Source: Solea solea
Lineage: Eukaryota > Chordata > Actinopteri > Pleuronectiformes > Soleidae
DNA length: 64,000 nucleotides
NCBI RefSeq assembly: GCF_958295425.1
Contig: NC_081144.1
Coordinates: 2,026,501 to 2,090,500, forward strand
Direction of reading: 5' to 3'
Part shown: piece after piece, positions 1 to 12,260 of the stretch
Layout: each line of letters starts with the position of its first letter
How positions within the stretch are numbered: the first letter of the stretch is position 1
The notes under the pieces: model-generated
Told to the model about the DNA's origin: nothing
Databases searched by the model: none
Seen by the model: only the letters and a program-made list of their open reading frames with translations
Position numbers and translations under genes: made by a program

Positions 1-110
1 CATGTTTGACCTAAAGGATCCAAGATTCTGTCACTGCTTTAGGTTTGTGTCGTTTGTTTCTCTAAAGTCAGTGATTGTTTGTGTGTTTGTTACTGCTGCT
101 AACTCTTGGC

Positions 111-176
111 CGGGCGGCCTTGGAAAAGAGATTTGCAACTTCAATGTGATTATCCTGGTAAAGTAAATTTCAGTGT
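111..176 (+). mobile_element. LINE 3' tail fragment
   Basis: CTCTTGGCCGGGCGGCCTTGG...GAGATTTGCAACTTCAATGTG...CCTGGTAAAGTAAA resembles the 3' end of fish LINEs that finish in CCTGGTTAAATAAAGG. A second example is at 50345-50455. Confidence 0.55.
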
Positions 177-209
177 TATCTATAAAAGGATTCTGGGCTG
201 CATCTGTTG

Positions 210-412
210 ATTATTCTCCAAAACGATGGTGTTCTTAATTGTCTTGTTTTGTCTACAAATATTATTCAGTTTTAATCATTTCTTTGAAATAAGGAGCAGA
301 AAAGTCTCAGAAAATCAAGTTCAGCACTGAAATGATTAATCGATTATCAAAACAGTTGTTCTTTATTCAGTAACTTATTATTAATCAATTCATTTGAGTT
401 TTTCCTCAGTAA
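210..412. mobile_element. hAT-like MITE fragment
   Basis: Shares GTCTACAAATATTATTCAGTTTTAATGATTTCTTT-like sequence and ATTAATCGATTATCAAAACAG with the elements at 45661-45972 and 60475-60763. Ends are not defined. Confidence 0.45.
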
Positions 413-1264
413 TATCATAGGTTTCTGGTCATTTTAATATTGCGAGTGGCCTAGAAAGGCAATTTTATTCTAAGTTCTCTGTTTTCTTTAGTTATAAAAT
501 GCTGATTTCAAAACAACTTGAGCCTTTTCTACAGCACAGACGGATGTGTTTTATGAAAAGAGCGACTCTCTCTATTGATATAATATTCCTTCATTAACTT
601 TTTTCCCCTTCAGTGGCTTCAGTCAACATTTAAAATCTCTCTCAAGAGGCTGACCACAATTGCTAAGAGCATGAATAATAATTGAATTGTCGTCTCTAAT
701 AAGACAATTAGGGTCATGTTTTCAAATGAAAATGTTACACAAATTCTCTGTGGCTTCACAACTTTACAGAAGCAGCATTGTTGTGGAGAAGAAATGAATA
801 TACAAATATAAAAATAATAATAACTATAAATGTAGGATAAAGTAAATAATTGAATTGAAAAAAATAAAACTGGTGCAAAAACAGCTGATGCAAAAATAAC
901 AAGAATAATGTGTGTCTCTGTGTGTGTGTGTGTGTGTGTGTAGAAAGCCTCGGGAGCTGTCCACCAAATGAGGTGCTGAAACCCTACCAGCAATTCTCTC
1001 ACTCTCTCTCTGTTAGTGTTACATTATAAACACATGTCATGTATACAGTATGTGTGTTGACCTGCTGTGCTCCAACTGCAATTAAGATAATATAAGCTAA
1101 GCTAAGATAAGATAAGATAAGACTAAGACTAGAATCTCAACTTTACCTATAATTTAGTACGTTTATAAGATGGTTGCAGCAGTATTTTGATACTTTTATG
1201 TTCTTTACATGTCATTACATGTTCTTGTTTTAATCTTTAATTTGAATTTTGCTGATTTTGCCCA
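413..1264. other. AT-rich non-coding sequence
   Basis: Unique-looking sequence with a (GT)11 tract at 919-941, a CTCTCTC run near 1000 and a TAAGA pentamer run at 1090-1122. No exon signal is convincing. Confidence 0.6.
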
Positions 1265-2080
1265 GTGTGAGATCTCGTCTCATCTTATTTTGTCTTGTTT
1301 TTAACATTATCTTATTGTATTATATCATGTTGTTCCATGTTGTGTCACATCACAGTGTGGTGTCTTGTTTTGATTTAACATATGATTTTATCATACTGTG
1401 TCTTGTGTCTTAGAATCTCATCGTATCATATAATGTCTCGCTGTTTCACGTTGTGTCTCATCATGTTTTACAGTGTGGTCTTGTTTCGTCGTTTCTTGCC
1501 TTGTGTCAATTTGTGTCTTTTCTTGTCATGTTGTGTTTATTTTGTTATGTTGTGTTGTTATCGTATGTTATCTTGTGTCACATCTTGTCTTAACATCTCA
1601 TCATATGATGTGTCATTATATCTTGTCTATTTTCTTGTGGTGTATCATATCTTGTTGTGCCATGTCTCGTCTTGTCTCGTTATATCTCTATCGTGTCTTG
1701 TCTTGTCATTGTATCACATTGTATCTTGACTGGAGTCATATTTTGTCATGTGATGTGTCTTTGTCGTCTATTTTGTTAACGTATTATATCTTGTGTCGTG
1801 TCTTAACATCTCATCATATCATATAATGTCTTGTCTTGTCTCTTTTTATCTTGTCTATTTTGTCTTGTCATGTCTCAGCATCTTATTGCGTCCTCTCGTA
1901 TCTGGATTGCAGTCATATTTTTGTCATGTGATGTCATGTCTTTGTCATATTTTACATGTCGTGGGTTATTTACATCATATCCTGTCTCGTCCCGTCTTGT
2001 CATATTGTGTCGTCTCACGTTGTATCTCATCTATTTTGTCATGTTTTATCGCATCATGTCGTCTCGTCTATTCTGGGTCT
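1265..2080 (+). repeat. Degenerate TCTTG/TGTCT satellite-like block
   Basis: About 800 bp of T-rich sequence built from variants of GTCTTGTCTTGTCATG. Longer units recur: CTTAACATCTCATCATAT at about 1590 and 1803, and AGTCATATTTTTGTCATGTGATG at about 1733 and 1911. This gives a higher-order period near 200 bp. The T-rich strand has few stops, which creates spurious ORFs. Confidence 0.8.
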
Positions 2081-2332
2081 CGTCTTCACTACAGAACAAT
2101 ATGCCAATAAATCTTTTTTTTTATTATTTTGTAATACAACATATCATCTAACCAGCAGCAACATATTAAGTGTCGTCACGACTGAGACGCAGTTTATTTT
2201 TGTTTTGACTGAGAGGAGGTGATGTCACGGTCAAGAGTCAGACTGAAGTTCTGCTCCACGCGGCTTTTTCCTTAATCCTCAGGAATGTCTGGTTTGAAAT
2301 GACGAGGTTTGGTTTGATGGATGTTTCTGTCG

Positions 2333-2333
<1 letters not shown>

Positions 2334-2373
<40 letters not shown>
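2334..2373 (+). repeat. (GT)n microsatellite
   Basis: About 20 uninterrupted GT units. Confidence 0.95.
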
Positions 2374-2375
<2 letters not shown>

Positions 2376-3855
2376 CTCTGTAGGACTCACCTGAGACCGT
2401 GTTGACATCAAGGACTCACCCCGGCTCATGTATTGAACGACCGCTCTGTGCTGCAGTGACTGTCTGTAGCCTCCTCGTGCCGGAGCTATTCATGAATATT
2501 TTAATATTAAATGTGAGATCTGTCAGAGAGATGATAGTTTCCTGTCTGCTTTATTGTTTGTTAACAGCGTGTCCCAAAACAATATTTCAGTGTAAAATGT
2601 GTCACAGAGGGCGTTGGTGTACGTTTATCACTGGTCTATCTATCAGAGGATTCTAGGAAATGTAGGAAGGGGTTTACAAGAGATTCATGAGAATGTAAAT
2701 ATGTGGACAGGAAGTACGTCAGCTTTAGACCACGTAGAACCTTTTAAATCTACAGTTTTACTGCAGATTTTTCTTTTCTTCTTGTTCATAAAAATGAGCC
2801 ATGTGAACTTTGAACTGTGATCCACAGATTCAATCTGATTTACTTTTTGAGCACTTTTTGCTCAGTTGTGTTTATAGTTGGTGAAAATGAGCCTGGCAAA
2901 CCAGACCTCGTCATGGAGAAAAGCAGCCGAAATACTCTGTGTTCCAAGAGTTAAAGGTAGATATAATATGTCTTAAAAATCAATACAAGTCTTCTTCATG
3001 TGGGACCAGTGAGGGAGAGGAGGGCCGGCACTGCTGTCTGCACGTAAAAACTAAAATCCTCGTGGAGTAAAGTGTGAAAGAGCAGATTTCAGCTGGATTC
3101 CCGCAGCAGGAAGTGAACTGTCTTCTCATCAGGAGGCTTCCTCTGCACACCGCTCTGTCTGCGTTTGTGCATTTCACAAAGTCTGGTCTAAAGTTAGCTT
3201 CACTGCTCTTTTCCATCACGCAGACATGTGATAAATCACTGCCATGACAACACGTGCTAATACAGAGCCACTGCTCAGTTAGGTCTACATTCGGAATCTG
3301 ACTGCATTCATTTCTTCATTTCCCGTTATTAGAATTTTCTCTTTGCCGGTTCAGTCTCGAGTGCTCTGATCGTCCATCATCTCATCAAAGAAGCTGCAGT
3401 CTGATCTAATATTAAAGTTGTCCGATCACATCAATCTTCATGCTCAGGTTCAACATAATTGGCCGTCACTGTCTTCTTCTTCTCTTCTTCTCTTCACTCT
3501 CACAAGTTCAAGCAGCTGCAGCCAAAACCCAATCAGAGCAACTTGAGAAGAAGCATTTTTTGGAGACAGAGCTTTAATTCTTTCTTTTTCATCAGAAATA
3601 TGTGGCGCACGACACCTTTCTGACACACCTTTAATAAAAAAATAAACATGTTTTCAGTGCGAGGTGATGTGGAATGAAAAGGATTTTTCAACAATAATGA
3701 GACCAGTGAGAAAGATTCATCAGTTCCACACTTTTATAGTTTAAATCCAGTGGATGGATTTGTATTTGAAAGCAAAAAAGATGATCAGTTAGTGTCTGGA
3801 TGGATATGTTTGTTTGTCTTTAATGGAAAAATCTGATTAAAATGAATTGGATGGG
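2374..3855. other. Non-coding sequence, nothing specific
   Basis: No exon with convincing splice sites or coding bias. Contains a CTTCTTCTTCTCTTCTTCTCTTC run near 3470. Confidence 0.5.
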
Positions 3856-3856
3856 G

Positions 3857-3857
3857 G

Positions 3858-3888
<31 letters not shown>

Positions 3889-3890
3889 TT
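3857..3890 (+). repeat. (TAAC)8 microsatellite
   Basis: Perfect tetranucleotide repeat. Confidence 0.95.
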
Positions 3891-4697
3891 CACTTTTGCT
3901 AGAACTCAATTTTCTTTGCATGAGAAACTTTTTGACATTTAGTTTCCATCCGTTAGTTTTTTTGGGGGGATTTGCATAATTTGGTCTTGTTTAAATATTT
4001 TCTTTGGATTTCTGTTGTTTGCACAGTGAAGTCATTGTTTTTCGAGGGCTTTGTGTACTTTTTTAATCTGTATTCCCAGTTCCTTTAATTAGGCCTCATA
4101 CTCACGGTTGTCTTGTTTGTTTTTAAGTGTCTCTTCCAGTCGTCCTCTCTGTCTACCCAACGTATCTTTGTCATCATCATCTTGTTGACCCATTTCCCTC
4201 GTTCTCTTTTCCTGTTTTCATTTGTTTATTTGTTGTTTTAAGTCTATTACCTGTCATGCCGGCATCATTTCGTCCGTATCAGTCATTATCCAAACCTTTT
4301 TCCTCAGGTCTCTCATTCTGCTCAAGCTTAACTCAATAGATTTAACACGAAACATGACTGACAAAAATGGAGAATGAAACTGAATAGAAAGTTAGTTTTG
4401 CCTTCTTTTTACTGAGCAGCAAAAATCTGTTTAACTGCTGAATGCTTAAGGTCACGGTCTACATTTATTTCCCTCTTTTCTCGGATGCAACAGTGCAGCG
4501 ATGTCGAACGCGCTGATATTTACCAGACAGAGTGAAAGCACAGAGGCTCCGGCAAACAGAAAACTATACACACAAACAAAGTAGTTACAGAGAAGGTCAA
4601 CACACACACACGTTCTTAAGAGAGCGGATTGGTATGAAAACAGACGGCAAAGATTCTGCTGAAGACACTGATGCTGTTAGAGCTTTTCATTCTCCAC

Positions 4698-4701
<4 letters not shown>
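3891..4701. other. Non-coding sequence, nothing specific
   Basis: T-rich, including a TTTTTTTGGGGGG junction at 3957. No features supported. Confidence 0.5.

Positions 4702-4746
<45 letters not shown>
4702..4746 (+). repeat. (GT)22 microsatellite
   Basis: Uninterrupted GT tract. Confidence 0.95.
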
Positions 4747-4748
<2 letters not shown>

Positions 4749-5014
4749 CTTCTAACCTTAACAACTCTGAAGAGAGAGGATTGGATTCACTTGTGTACCT
4801 TGATAAACATTCAGTAGAGTTTGAACAGCAAGCTACAGTAAACACAACACTGACGTGCAGATGTGGAGCAGCTGTATGTGCCAGACAATCATCTGTTAAT
4901 CAGCTAAGACGGTGCATGTCGTTAGGAACAAGAACACAACAACTACACGGAAAACCCATCCTGCATTCGCTGTGTGTGTGTGTGTGAGTATCAGAGGAGA
5001 TAGAATCAATCTGA

Positions 5015-5460
5015 TTAACCCTTAAACACCTAAGCCTCACAATGTCCGTCTGGAATTTTAGATTTATTTTAAGGGCCAGAAAATGTCCTGTGAGTAAGTG
5101 ATTTTGCCAAGTTTTGCAGAATAACTTACCATATCTGGCAGTTATTTAGAATTTACAGTATGTTAAAATGGTGTATGAAAAATTTAAAATGAGGAAAAAC
5201 AAAAAGGTTTATTTGGAAAAAAAAAAAAAAACACTGTAGTTGTACACGAACACCAGATTTTGCGTGTTAAATTTGAAAGTTGAACAGTATACAACAAATT
5301 TATGTCGCAATGTCCAAAAACAGGCTAAAAAATGGACACATACGTGCAGGCGAAAGCACGAGTGAAATTACCGTAATGTCGGCTTTAACGTGCAACCGTT
5401 GCATAATTGCAAAGTGTGCTTGCGCAAACGCGCCGTCTGCGATACGCCCGGTGTTAAATA
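5015..5460 (+). mobile_element. piggyBac-like MITE, copy 1
   Basis: Starts TTAA then CCCTTAAACACCTAAGCC and ends CGATACGCCCGGTGTTAAAT with a decayed right terminus. It is homologous along its whole length, in inverted orientation, to 29915-30337. Shared internal words are TATTTTAA..CCAGAA, ATCTGGCAGTTATTTA, TTAAAATGGTGTAT and AAATTACCGTAAT. TTAA target and CCC terminus are piggyBac hallmarks. No transposase frame. Confidence 0.72.
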
Positions 5461-6540
5461 TGATGATAAGGACACGATTGACTTATCAGATATCCAACAG
5501 AGGCCAGATTCACAGTCGGATGTTACGTGAATCATAAATATGTAACAATGCACTCTTTTAAGACCAGGTTCTTGAAATTTGAGAACAAATTGAGGCGTGA
5601 ATTTTGATCAACATCAAGTGACGCAGAACTTTTCACCATCAGCTGTTCACGTTCAGCCTCACGTGACCACACAAACAATTCCAACAACAACGATTGTAGT
5701 GGAAAAAAACGATCAACTAAATTCCAAAGCCACGCAAAGTGGTTAGCTGCAGGCAGGTTGCTATGCTCTCGTACAGGAACTGTCTCAATAACGATAAGAG
5801 TCGGGAAAGGGTTTGCACATTTATTTCTCAATATCAGCAGACGTCAAAATCCAGATAACGTAAAAGGTTCAGAAAAAAAAAGGTTGATTGGTGCATCTCT
5901 AAAGGTAAGGTGTGTGTGTGTGTGTGTGTGTGTAATCCTGATGGCTGATTCTCACACTCCTGCTTTAAAGGATACTAAAAAAAAGTCCAAGAAGCAAGAT
6001 GAAGGAACATCAGGAATCATGTCATGCTCCTTTCACGCTCCACATGAGTGATAGATTCAGCTGCTACAGACGGAGACTGAATTACACTCGTCTGTAATGA
6101 CTCCTCATGTCTGTGTGTCTCTCTCTCTCAGGCATTTATTCTGTTGTTCTATTAAATTGGACCAAATATGCACTTTTGTGTGCATCATGTGCATCATGTG
6201 CATCATGTGCTGCTGTAGATTCCTCACAGTAACCATTTAAACAAATCTGTTGCACCACACCTTTAAGTGCTCAGCCTCATTTTCCCCCGCTGCATTAGTC
6301 GCCGCTCAGAATAAAAGCTTCATTTGACTTTTCTTTGTTGCCAAAATATCACTTCTCTCCATCGGTGCACTCACACACAAATGCAACCAGAATAAAATAC
6401 CTTCACACATCCAACAATTAACGAGAGCTCAACTTCACACTGCTGCAACACACGCTGCAGGAAACTGACCGTGACACAAACACAGCCTGCAGGAAAACAG
6501 CTCAGACCTAATGAAGAGGCAATTACTGCAGCACCTTCCT
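5461..6540. other. Non-coding sequence with short repeats
   Basis: Holds a (GT)n tract at 5908-5932, three GTGCATCAT units at 6179-6210, and an A-rich patch near 5871. No gene seen. Confidence 0.5.
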
Positions 6541-6546
6541 TTCTAA

Positions 6547-6582
6547 AAATAAGAATGAATGAATGAATGAATGAATGAATAT
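6547..6582 (+). repeat. (GAAT)n microsatellite
   Basis: AATGAATGAATGAATGAAT run; related scattered GAAT copies continue to 6715. Confidence 0.9.
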
Positions 6583-7028
6583 TGGAAAGCCCATTTTCAT
6601 CATGCAATTAGGCAAATTCTTCAGTATAAATTCAGATGTGAGACGTTGAGACACTGATGAAAATGACATTAACATAAAATGTGAATGAATAAATGAAAGT
6701 TCATGAATGAATGAGGATCAAATTGCATCACAGGAAGCGGCTCAAAGACGATAAGAATGTCCTGTATAAAAATAAAAAAACACTATAATAATCACACGCC
6801 GTGTCCATCGCAAAATTGTTGATCCAACTTTTAAGTGAAACACACGGTGAAACAGTCGCTCTCATAATAATAAAATAATACATTAATAAAACCACTAACT
6901 TTGAAGGATTTGTGACCAAAAAAAAACCAAAACTAATTGAAGACATTTTTTAAATAAGCAGCAGGTGAAGTCAAAGAGGAGCAAAGCATTTACTGCACTT
7001 ACTGAATCGCTGCTGAGGCTTCAGCTCC

Positions 7029-7031
<3 letters not shown>

Positions 7032-7061
<30 letters not shown>
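7032..7061 (+). repeat. (CTG)10 trinucleotide repeat
   Basis: Perfect CTG tract outside any recognised exon. Confidence 0.95.
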
Positions 7062-7111
7062 AGTCGCTGAAGCAACTGACACCAAAAAAGACAGAGAGTA
7101 GAGAGTAATAG

Positions 7112-7118
<7 letters not shown>

Positions 7119-7160
<42 letters not shown>

Positions 7161-7204
7161 CTCACTCTCTCTGTCTCTCTCACTCTCTCTCTCTCTCTCT
7201 CTCA
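7119..7204 (+). repeat. (CT)n microsatellite, with further CT-rich blocks to 7420
   Basis: Long CTCTCT tract with few interruptions, followed by more CT-rich stretches at 7350-7420. It creates Glu/Arg-rich false ORFs on the opposite strand. Confidence 0.95.
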
Positions 7205-7429
7205 CTCCTTATCTCTGTCTGTTTCCTCCGTCTGTAATGGTGTCTCTCTGCTGTGATGGTGCTAACCTAATTTCCCTCTTTTTTCTCCCCTTCCTCCTTT
7301 TCCATCTCTCCCTGTAATGACTCTTCTTTTTCATCTAACCTAACTCTCTCTGACTCTCTCTCTCACACACACTCCCCCTCTCTCTCTCTCTCTCTCCCTC
7401 TCCCTCTCCCTCTCTCCATCAGCCTCGGT

Positions 7430-7580
7430 TGCCATGCCCACCAGCTGTGTGTAAAGACTGCATGCGTACTACATGTGTTTAAAGTGTTGTGCCGACAGAT
7501 TACGGGGGTTCGCCGGATTATTAACCTCACACGTAATTTCTGCGAGTCCTCGGGAGCTCAGACTTTTCTAAAAGTTCAGC
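7430..7580. promoter_or_regulatory. Candidate conserved non-coding element
   Basis: Repeat-free, CpG-containing block (TACGGGGGTTCGCCGGATTATTAACC) next to the CT tract. Called only on its unique, motif-dense look. Confidence 0.2.
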
Positions 7581-8519
7581 AGAACAGAGAATGAACGATG
7601 CCCTCCGTGTCTGCATCACTGCATGGCTCCACACAAAGGAAACGCAGCACACATCATTCTGGTTTTTGCCAATTAGTTTGGTTTGTAATTAGCAGAATAA
7701 CTGCTGGACGGATTCTGGGGACGTGGAAACAGTACAACGGTCTAAATGGACCTGAGGGAAAATTCACTAGAACTAGATATTTAGACAGCTGTGGCTTCTC
7801 TCACACTGACATTAACACCCTTGCATCACCAGTGAGTGAAAGAAAACAGAAAGGAAAAATCTCCATAGCTCTCAGTGGTATAATTGAGGTGGTTTGTAAT
7901 ATTTTACTTTGGTCTCTCTGTTTAGATCCATGCTCCTCAAACTTCTAAAAAAACAAAGCCTCGAAAGAAGCCGCCTTTAAAATTTCAAAAGAGATCTCGC
8001 CACGATCTGAAATCATTCTCAGATTTTCTCAGTGAACTCAGATTCATGTTCTCACACCAGAACTTCAGTTCATGCATCTTTGAGCTCACGCCACAGGCAA
8101 CAACCTGTTTTCTCAGACTTGATTTTATTTCATCACTATCGATGTTGCAGTGGTACATTTACTGTAAACCACACATACATTTACAGAGTTTCTAAACTAA
8201 ATCACCTTCATTTCTAAAACACATGCAGAACGTGACCGTGTTTCACCTGCTCCTGCACTTTTGGCTGAAACGAGGAATGTTCTGCTTATGAATGTGGTCG
8301 AGTTTGGGCACAAAAAAACAATTCTGGTTTTTCCTCATTGCAGTGTGTGACATCCTCTCCTTTAAAACTCAGCACAACAACCTGCAGCAAATCTTCAAAC
8401 CTTGGATGTCAAATACCTGTCAATATGTCACTTACATGTCGACATGACATGTATTCAGTGTTCAGCCATTACAAATGATAAATTCCATTTGATCACACAT
8501 GTGCAGCAGCCTGATCTCT
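7581..8519. other. Non-coding sequence, nothing specific
   Basis: No exon or repeat recognised. Confidence 0.5.
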
Positions 8520-8730
8520 GCTCATCTCTTCCGTGTGGTGGACTAAAGCCAAGCACTTTCCTCTGATAATCTGCTCATGATGAGTTTTGTAAATGATGGC
8601 TAATCGTCTCTAATTGACACGTGAAGTGTGGAATATACTCCGAGACACGTCGCGACACACAGAGACACGCTGTCCTCGGCGGTAATTCCCGCGCTCTCGT
8701 GCTTTTACTTTATATTTTCTAAGAGAAGTT
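8520..8730. promoter_or_regulatory. Candidate conserved non-coding element
   Basis: Unique sequence with clustered homeodomain- and GATA-like words (CTGATAATC, GGCTAATCG, CTCTAATTGAC) and an E-box-like CACGTG neighbour (GACACGTGAAG). Conservation itself cannot be tested here. Confidence 0.25.
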
Positions 8731-8755
8731 CCTTTAATTCATCTCTGTGTGTTTA

Positions 8756-9400
8756 TTAGGGTCCGAGCAGCACAATTGATCACATTTATCAGGGCCTGAA
8801 CATGCCCCAAAACTCACAAAATTTTACAACAGCATCAATCCTGGTGAAACTTTACACTTGAAAGTCGTTCGGTGAAAAAACGTGGAAAATTGGAAGTGGG
8901 AGGGGCTAAAAATAGACGCAAAAAACATCTCTGGTGTCGGGTTTAACGTACATGAGTGAAACTTGGAACACCCATTTATTAGGTTGGGACGGTCAAAAAA
9001 GTAAATGATGACCAATGCACTAAACCCAACAGGAAGACCGCCATCTTGAATTGAACAATGAGGCAATTTGGGGCGAATTTGCACCAATGGTATCTGGATG
9101 AACTTGTCCTGGAGCATTTGTGCGTTCACCTTCAAACTTGGTGAGGTCACTGTGGACACTGAGGATCTCATTATGATTATAATTGTACAATGTTTTTGTA
9201 TGATTATGATTACAGTATTTGCTTTCCTCTTTTTTGAGTAATTTATGTTTTTAAAGTGCACCCCATGAAGACTTACAGTATATCCTAATAAATAAAGAAG
9301 TAAAAACAGATGACTCCATGATGCGTCAAAGAACTTTATCACACTTCCACTGTGCAGGAAATTTGATCGCAATCGGCAGCGATTCCAGCCACCGCGGCCA
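8756..9400. repeat. Dispersed fish repeat (GGGTCCGAGCA... type)
   Basis: Begins AGGGTCCGAGCAGCACAATT and carries GTGAAACTTGGAACACCC, CCAACAGGAAGACCGCCATC and ATTTGATCGCAATCGG. I associate these words with a common teleost interspersed repeat. The 193-codon minus frame inside it is not a gene. Confidence 0.5.
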
Positions 9401-10081
9401 ATCACAGACCAGGAAGTGATGACAGCAGCTCAGACCACCACAGGAGAGAAGGAGAGTAATACGACGTCAGGAAACATCACAGAGATCACAATAAGATACA
9501 AAAAAGTTGACGTGACACTCCGGTTAAATTAAACCCGGTTGTGTGTCATCATCATTTCCTGTGTCACTGTCACGTTTCTTGTGACGAGACGCATCAGTCA
9601 GTGGTGAAAAGATCACGGAGAGAGTGAAAAGAATATGGAATTAGATTTGTGTCAACATTTTCAAACAACCCTTTTTAACAAGCAAGAAGAAATAGGAAGT
9701 AGTCACGAGTCGCTGTCACTTTTCCCTTTCAACATCCAACAAAATAATATAATTTTTTGATTCTAAACATTAGATATTTCCAATTATTTTGTTCCAAATG
9801 GACGGCAACTCCAAGCCCACTTCCTGCCCATTGAGATGTCGCTCCAAAACTCAGTAGCCAATCAACAGGCAGCTTCCTAAAGCCCGCCCATAGTCAGAAT
9901 CTGGAGCACAAAGAAGTGTATTTTCGTTCATACATTCATTTGCTTCTTAAAAAGTGTTTGCTTGTTTGTAAATATTGAGCCAATAGTGTGCGACAGTAGT
10001 GTAAGACAGACAGCGATCCTTCCAACTCTGAAAGTCGTGTCGTTTGAACTCGGCCTTGGAGACAAATGTGAATAAAGTGGA
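9401..10081. other. Non-coding sequence with a repeat fragment
   Basis: Contains, at about 9790-9900, a fragment with AACTCCAAGCCCACTTCCTG and CCAATCAACAGGCAGC, typical of fish interspersed repeats. Nothing else is clear. Confidence 0.45.
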
Positions 10082-10089
10082 GGAGATTC

Positions 10090-10335
10090 GGTAACACTTT
10101 AGATTAGGGAACACATATTCACTATTAAATATGTGCTCACTAACATGCATAAATAGCACACTAGCCCTTTATTAGTAATTATTAAGCATGTATTAACACC
10201 TCATTCTACCTCTATTATGACATGAATTAGGATTTTTCCTGATTAAGGTGTTAATATGTGCTTAATAATTACTGATAAAGGTCTGGTATGCTACTTATAT
10301 GCATGTGCATGTGTTCCCTAATCTAAAGTGTTACC
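10090..10335. mobile_element. hAT-type fold-back MITE with intact target duplication
   Basis: 246-bp element with perfect 27-bp terminal inverted repeats (GGTAACACTTTAGATTAGGG...). It is flanked by a perfect 8-bp target duplication GGAGATTC at 10082-10089 and 10336-10343, the length made by hAT transposases. The interior is also self-complementary (left AGTAATTATTAAGCATGTAT against the reverse complement of the right arm, AGTAATTATTAAGCACATAT), so the whole element folds into one hairpin. No coding capacity. Confidence 0.92.
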
Positions 10336-10343
10336 GGAGATTC

Positions 10344-11414
10344 CACTACCCTCTGTTGCTGCAGTGAATTCACCACCACTGTCCCTGGGTTGGAAAACAC
10401 GAGGAAAATGAAAATGTAAATGCACCATGATTAAAAAGATTCCTGTCTGTGATGTCATTTGGTGCAACTTTGTATATTAGCATGTGTAAATTATTCATTG
10501 CCAGTTAGAGTGGTAATAATAAGCCTGGCACAGCCAGTCACTCTTTCACTTTCTTTTGTTCTGATTTCCAGGCATCAGCACCGACCGCTGAGCAAACCAA
10601 TGAAACCTGTGATGTGTAAACTAACTCAAACAGATGAACAGACTACAGACTCAGTTTTGGACAAATTATCCACAGCAGATTGTTTAAAACTGACTCCAGA
10701 GGAGGTTTCACAGAATCTTTCACATGAGGCTTCACTCCTCTGTCTGTCACCGTGTCAGACCTTTCCCGTTTCACATAAGTGGTTGTGACGGGCCAAACCA
10801 TTCAGGGTGGATGGAAACTGGTCTGAATATTAGAGGGAGCAGAGTTATTTCAGAGAGGAAATACGTCTGCTTCTGCTGCTTTTCCAAATACAAAAACAAC
10901 ACACCTGTGGCAACAGAGACAGGTATCCAGAGAGAGACACTATTGTAGAAACAATACCTTTGACAACTGGAAACTTATTCCACCGCCTGATCTAATCTTC
11001 AGGAGCAGAGCAGGTGAAGCAAACCTGAGAAAATGAATCAGTCGCTCCGGCAGAGTGAATGTGAAAAGACATCTGAGTGAAAACATGAATGAAGAGGACT
11101 AAAAATCAATGCTCACGAGGTGAATTCTGACAAAGATTTACAGTTAATAGAGTTTATTGAGAAAATTATTAGCGTTAATAGCCTCAGAAATGAGCTTGTG
11201 TGTCTGGGCTCCGGCCAGAAAAACCTCCTCACCACTCAGATGAATAAATCAATGCGCCTTCACTCAGGATACAACTGGCTGCTCAGTCAGAGCTGGAGCT
11301 AACTAAGACTTTAGATGTGTTTCCCCTCTGGACCACCGAACTGCATCAAAGCTAATTTAGACGATACGCAAAAGGGCAGCTCGAACAAAGACGGCAAAAC
11401 AAGAATTACTTGAT
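10344..11414. other. Non-coding sequence, nothing specific
   Basis: No exons or repeats recognised. Confidence 0.5.
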
Positions 11415-11415
11415 C

Positions 11416-11448
<33 letters not shown>

Positions 11449-11449
11449 A
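11415..11449 (+). repeat. (AT)n plus (GA)n microsatellite
   Basis: ATATAT run running straight into GAGAGA. Confidence 0.9.
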
Positions 11450-11949
11450 AGAAAAGGAGAAAAAGAAAACCACCGGAAACAAAACATCCACTGTAAACCA
11501 ATGCAAACGTCAAACGAAGGTTTTAACGTTTCTCTGCGAAACAAGATAAATTAGAGCAACAAAAACGCTCTCTCGCAGGAGCGACTGACCTACATACTGA
11601 AATACCTCCAAAGTGTCTCTTGACGTTCACACAACAGAGACGGCAGGATGAAGGTTACACCTGTTTGAGTTGGCCTCCAGTCTTTTCTGCTGGAGATGAC
11701 TGATTGCTTTCATTCGTAGAGCGGTTTCCGACTACTTCTGTGTATTAGGATAAATTAAATTCTTAAATTAAATTAAATTCAGGTTAACTCATATGATGTG
11801 ACTTCGATCTGATTTTTTTAAGGGACACAAAAATCTGATTAATGTCACTTTAGTATGTGATCCTAGATCAGATATACACGATATGTGGTCAATGCAGCGT
11901 GAATAAGAACAGTCACTGAACGTCACTGACAACGTGGTAAAATCAAACA

Positions 11950-12260
11950 ACACACAGGACCATAGACTGTATATTAAAATGATGCAGTATTTCTAGTTCT
12001 TCCTGAAGCCAAATAGGAAGTAAAACATATAATTTTTTTACATTTTTTTATAAATAATCTTTATTATATATATTATATGTTTTAATATATTATAATATAT
12101 TTAATAGATTAATATATATTATAAATAAATATTAAATATATCATTTTTTAATAGTCACCAGGAGGCGACTCTGTTTGTTGCAAAGAGAACTTCATTTGAA
12201 TGAAAGTCTATGGGAAAAATTTGACAACTTCTCACTTGATTTACAACATCTGTGAAGATT
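11950..12260. repeat. Dispersed fish repeat around an AT-rich core
   Basis: Ends GTCACCAGGAGGCGACTCTG, AATGAAAGTCTATGGG and CTTCTCACTTGATTTA. Related pieces occur near 26080-26125 and 55885-55945. The core (12030-12150) is almost pure A/T. Confidence 0.55.

Noticed and set aside
1382..2222. Overlapping + strand frames rich in Ser, Cys, Leu and Val
   Set aside because: Caused by the TCTTG degenerate repeat, which has few stops on the T-rich strand.
4532..4987. 151-codon + strand frame
   Set aside because: Half is microsatellite-encoded Val/Cys; no splice or domain evidence.
6971..7205. Glu/Arg-rich frames on the minus strand
   Set aside because: Translation of the (CT)n tract and the adjacent (CTG)10 tract.
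8824..9405. 193-codon minus-strand open frame, the longest in the window
   Set aside because: It lies within a dispersed repeat, has no splice context or coding bias, and encodes no recognisable domain.
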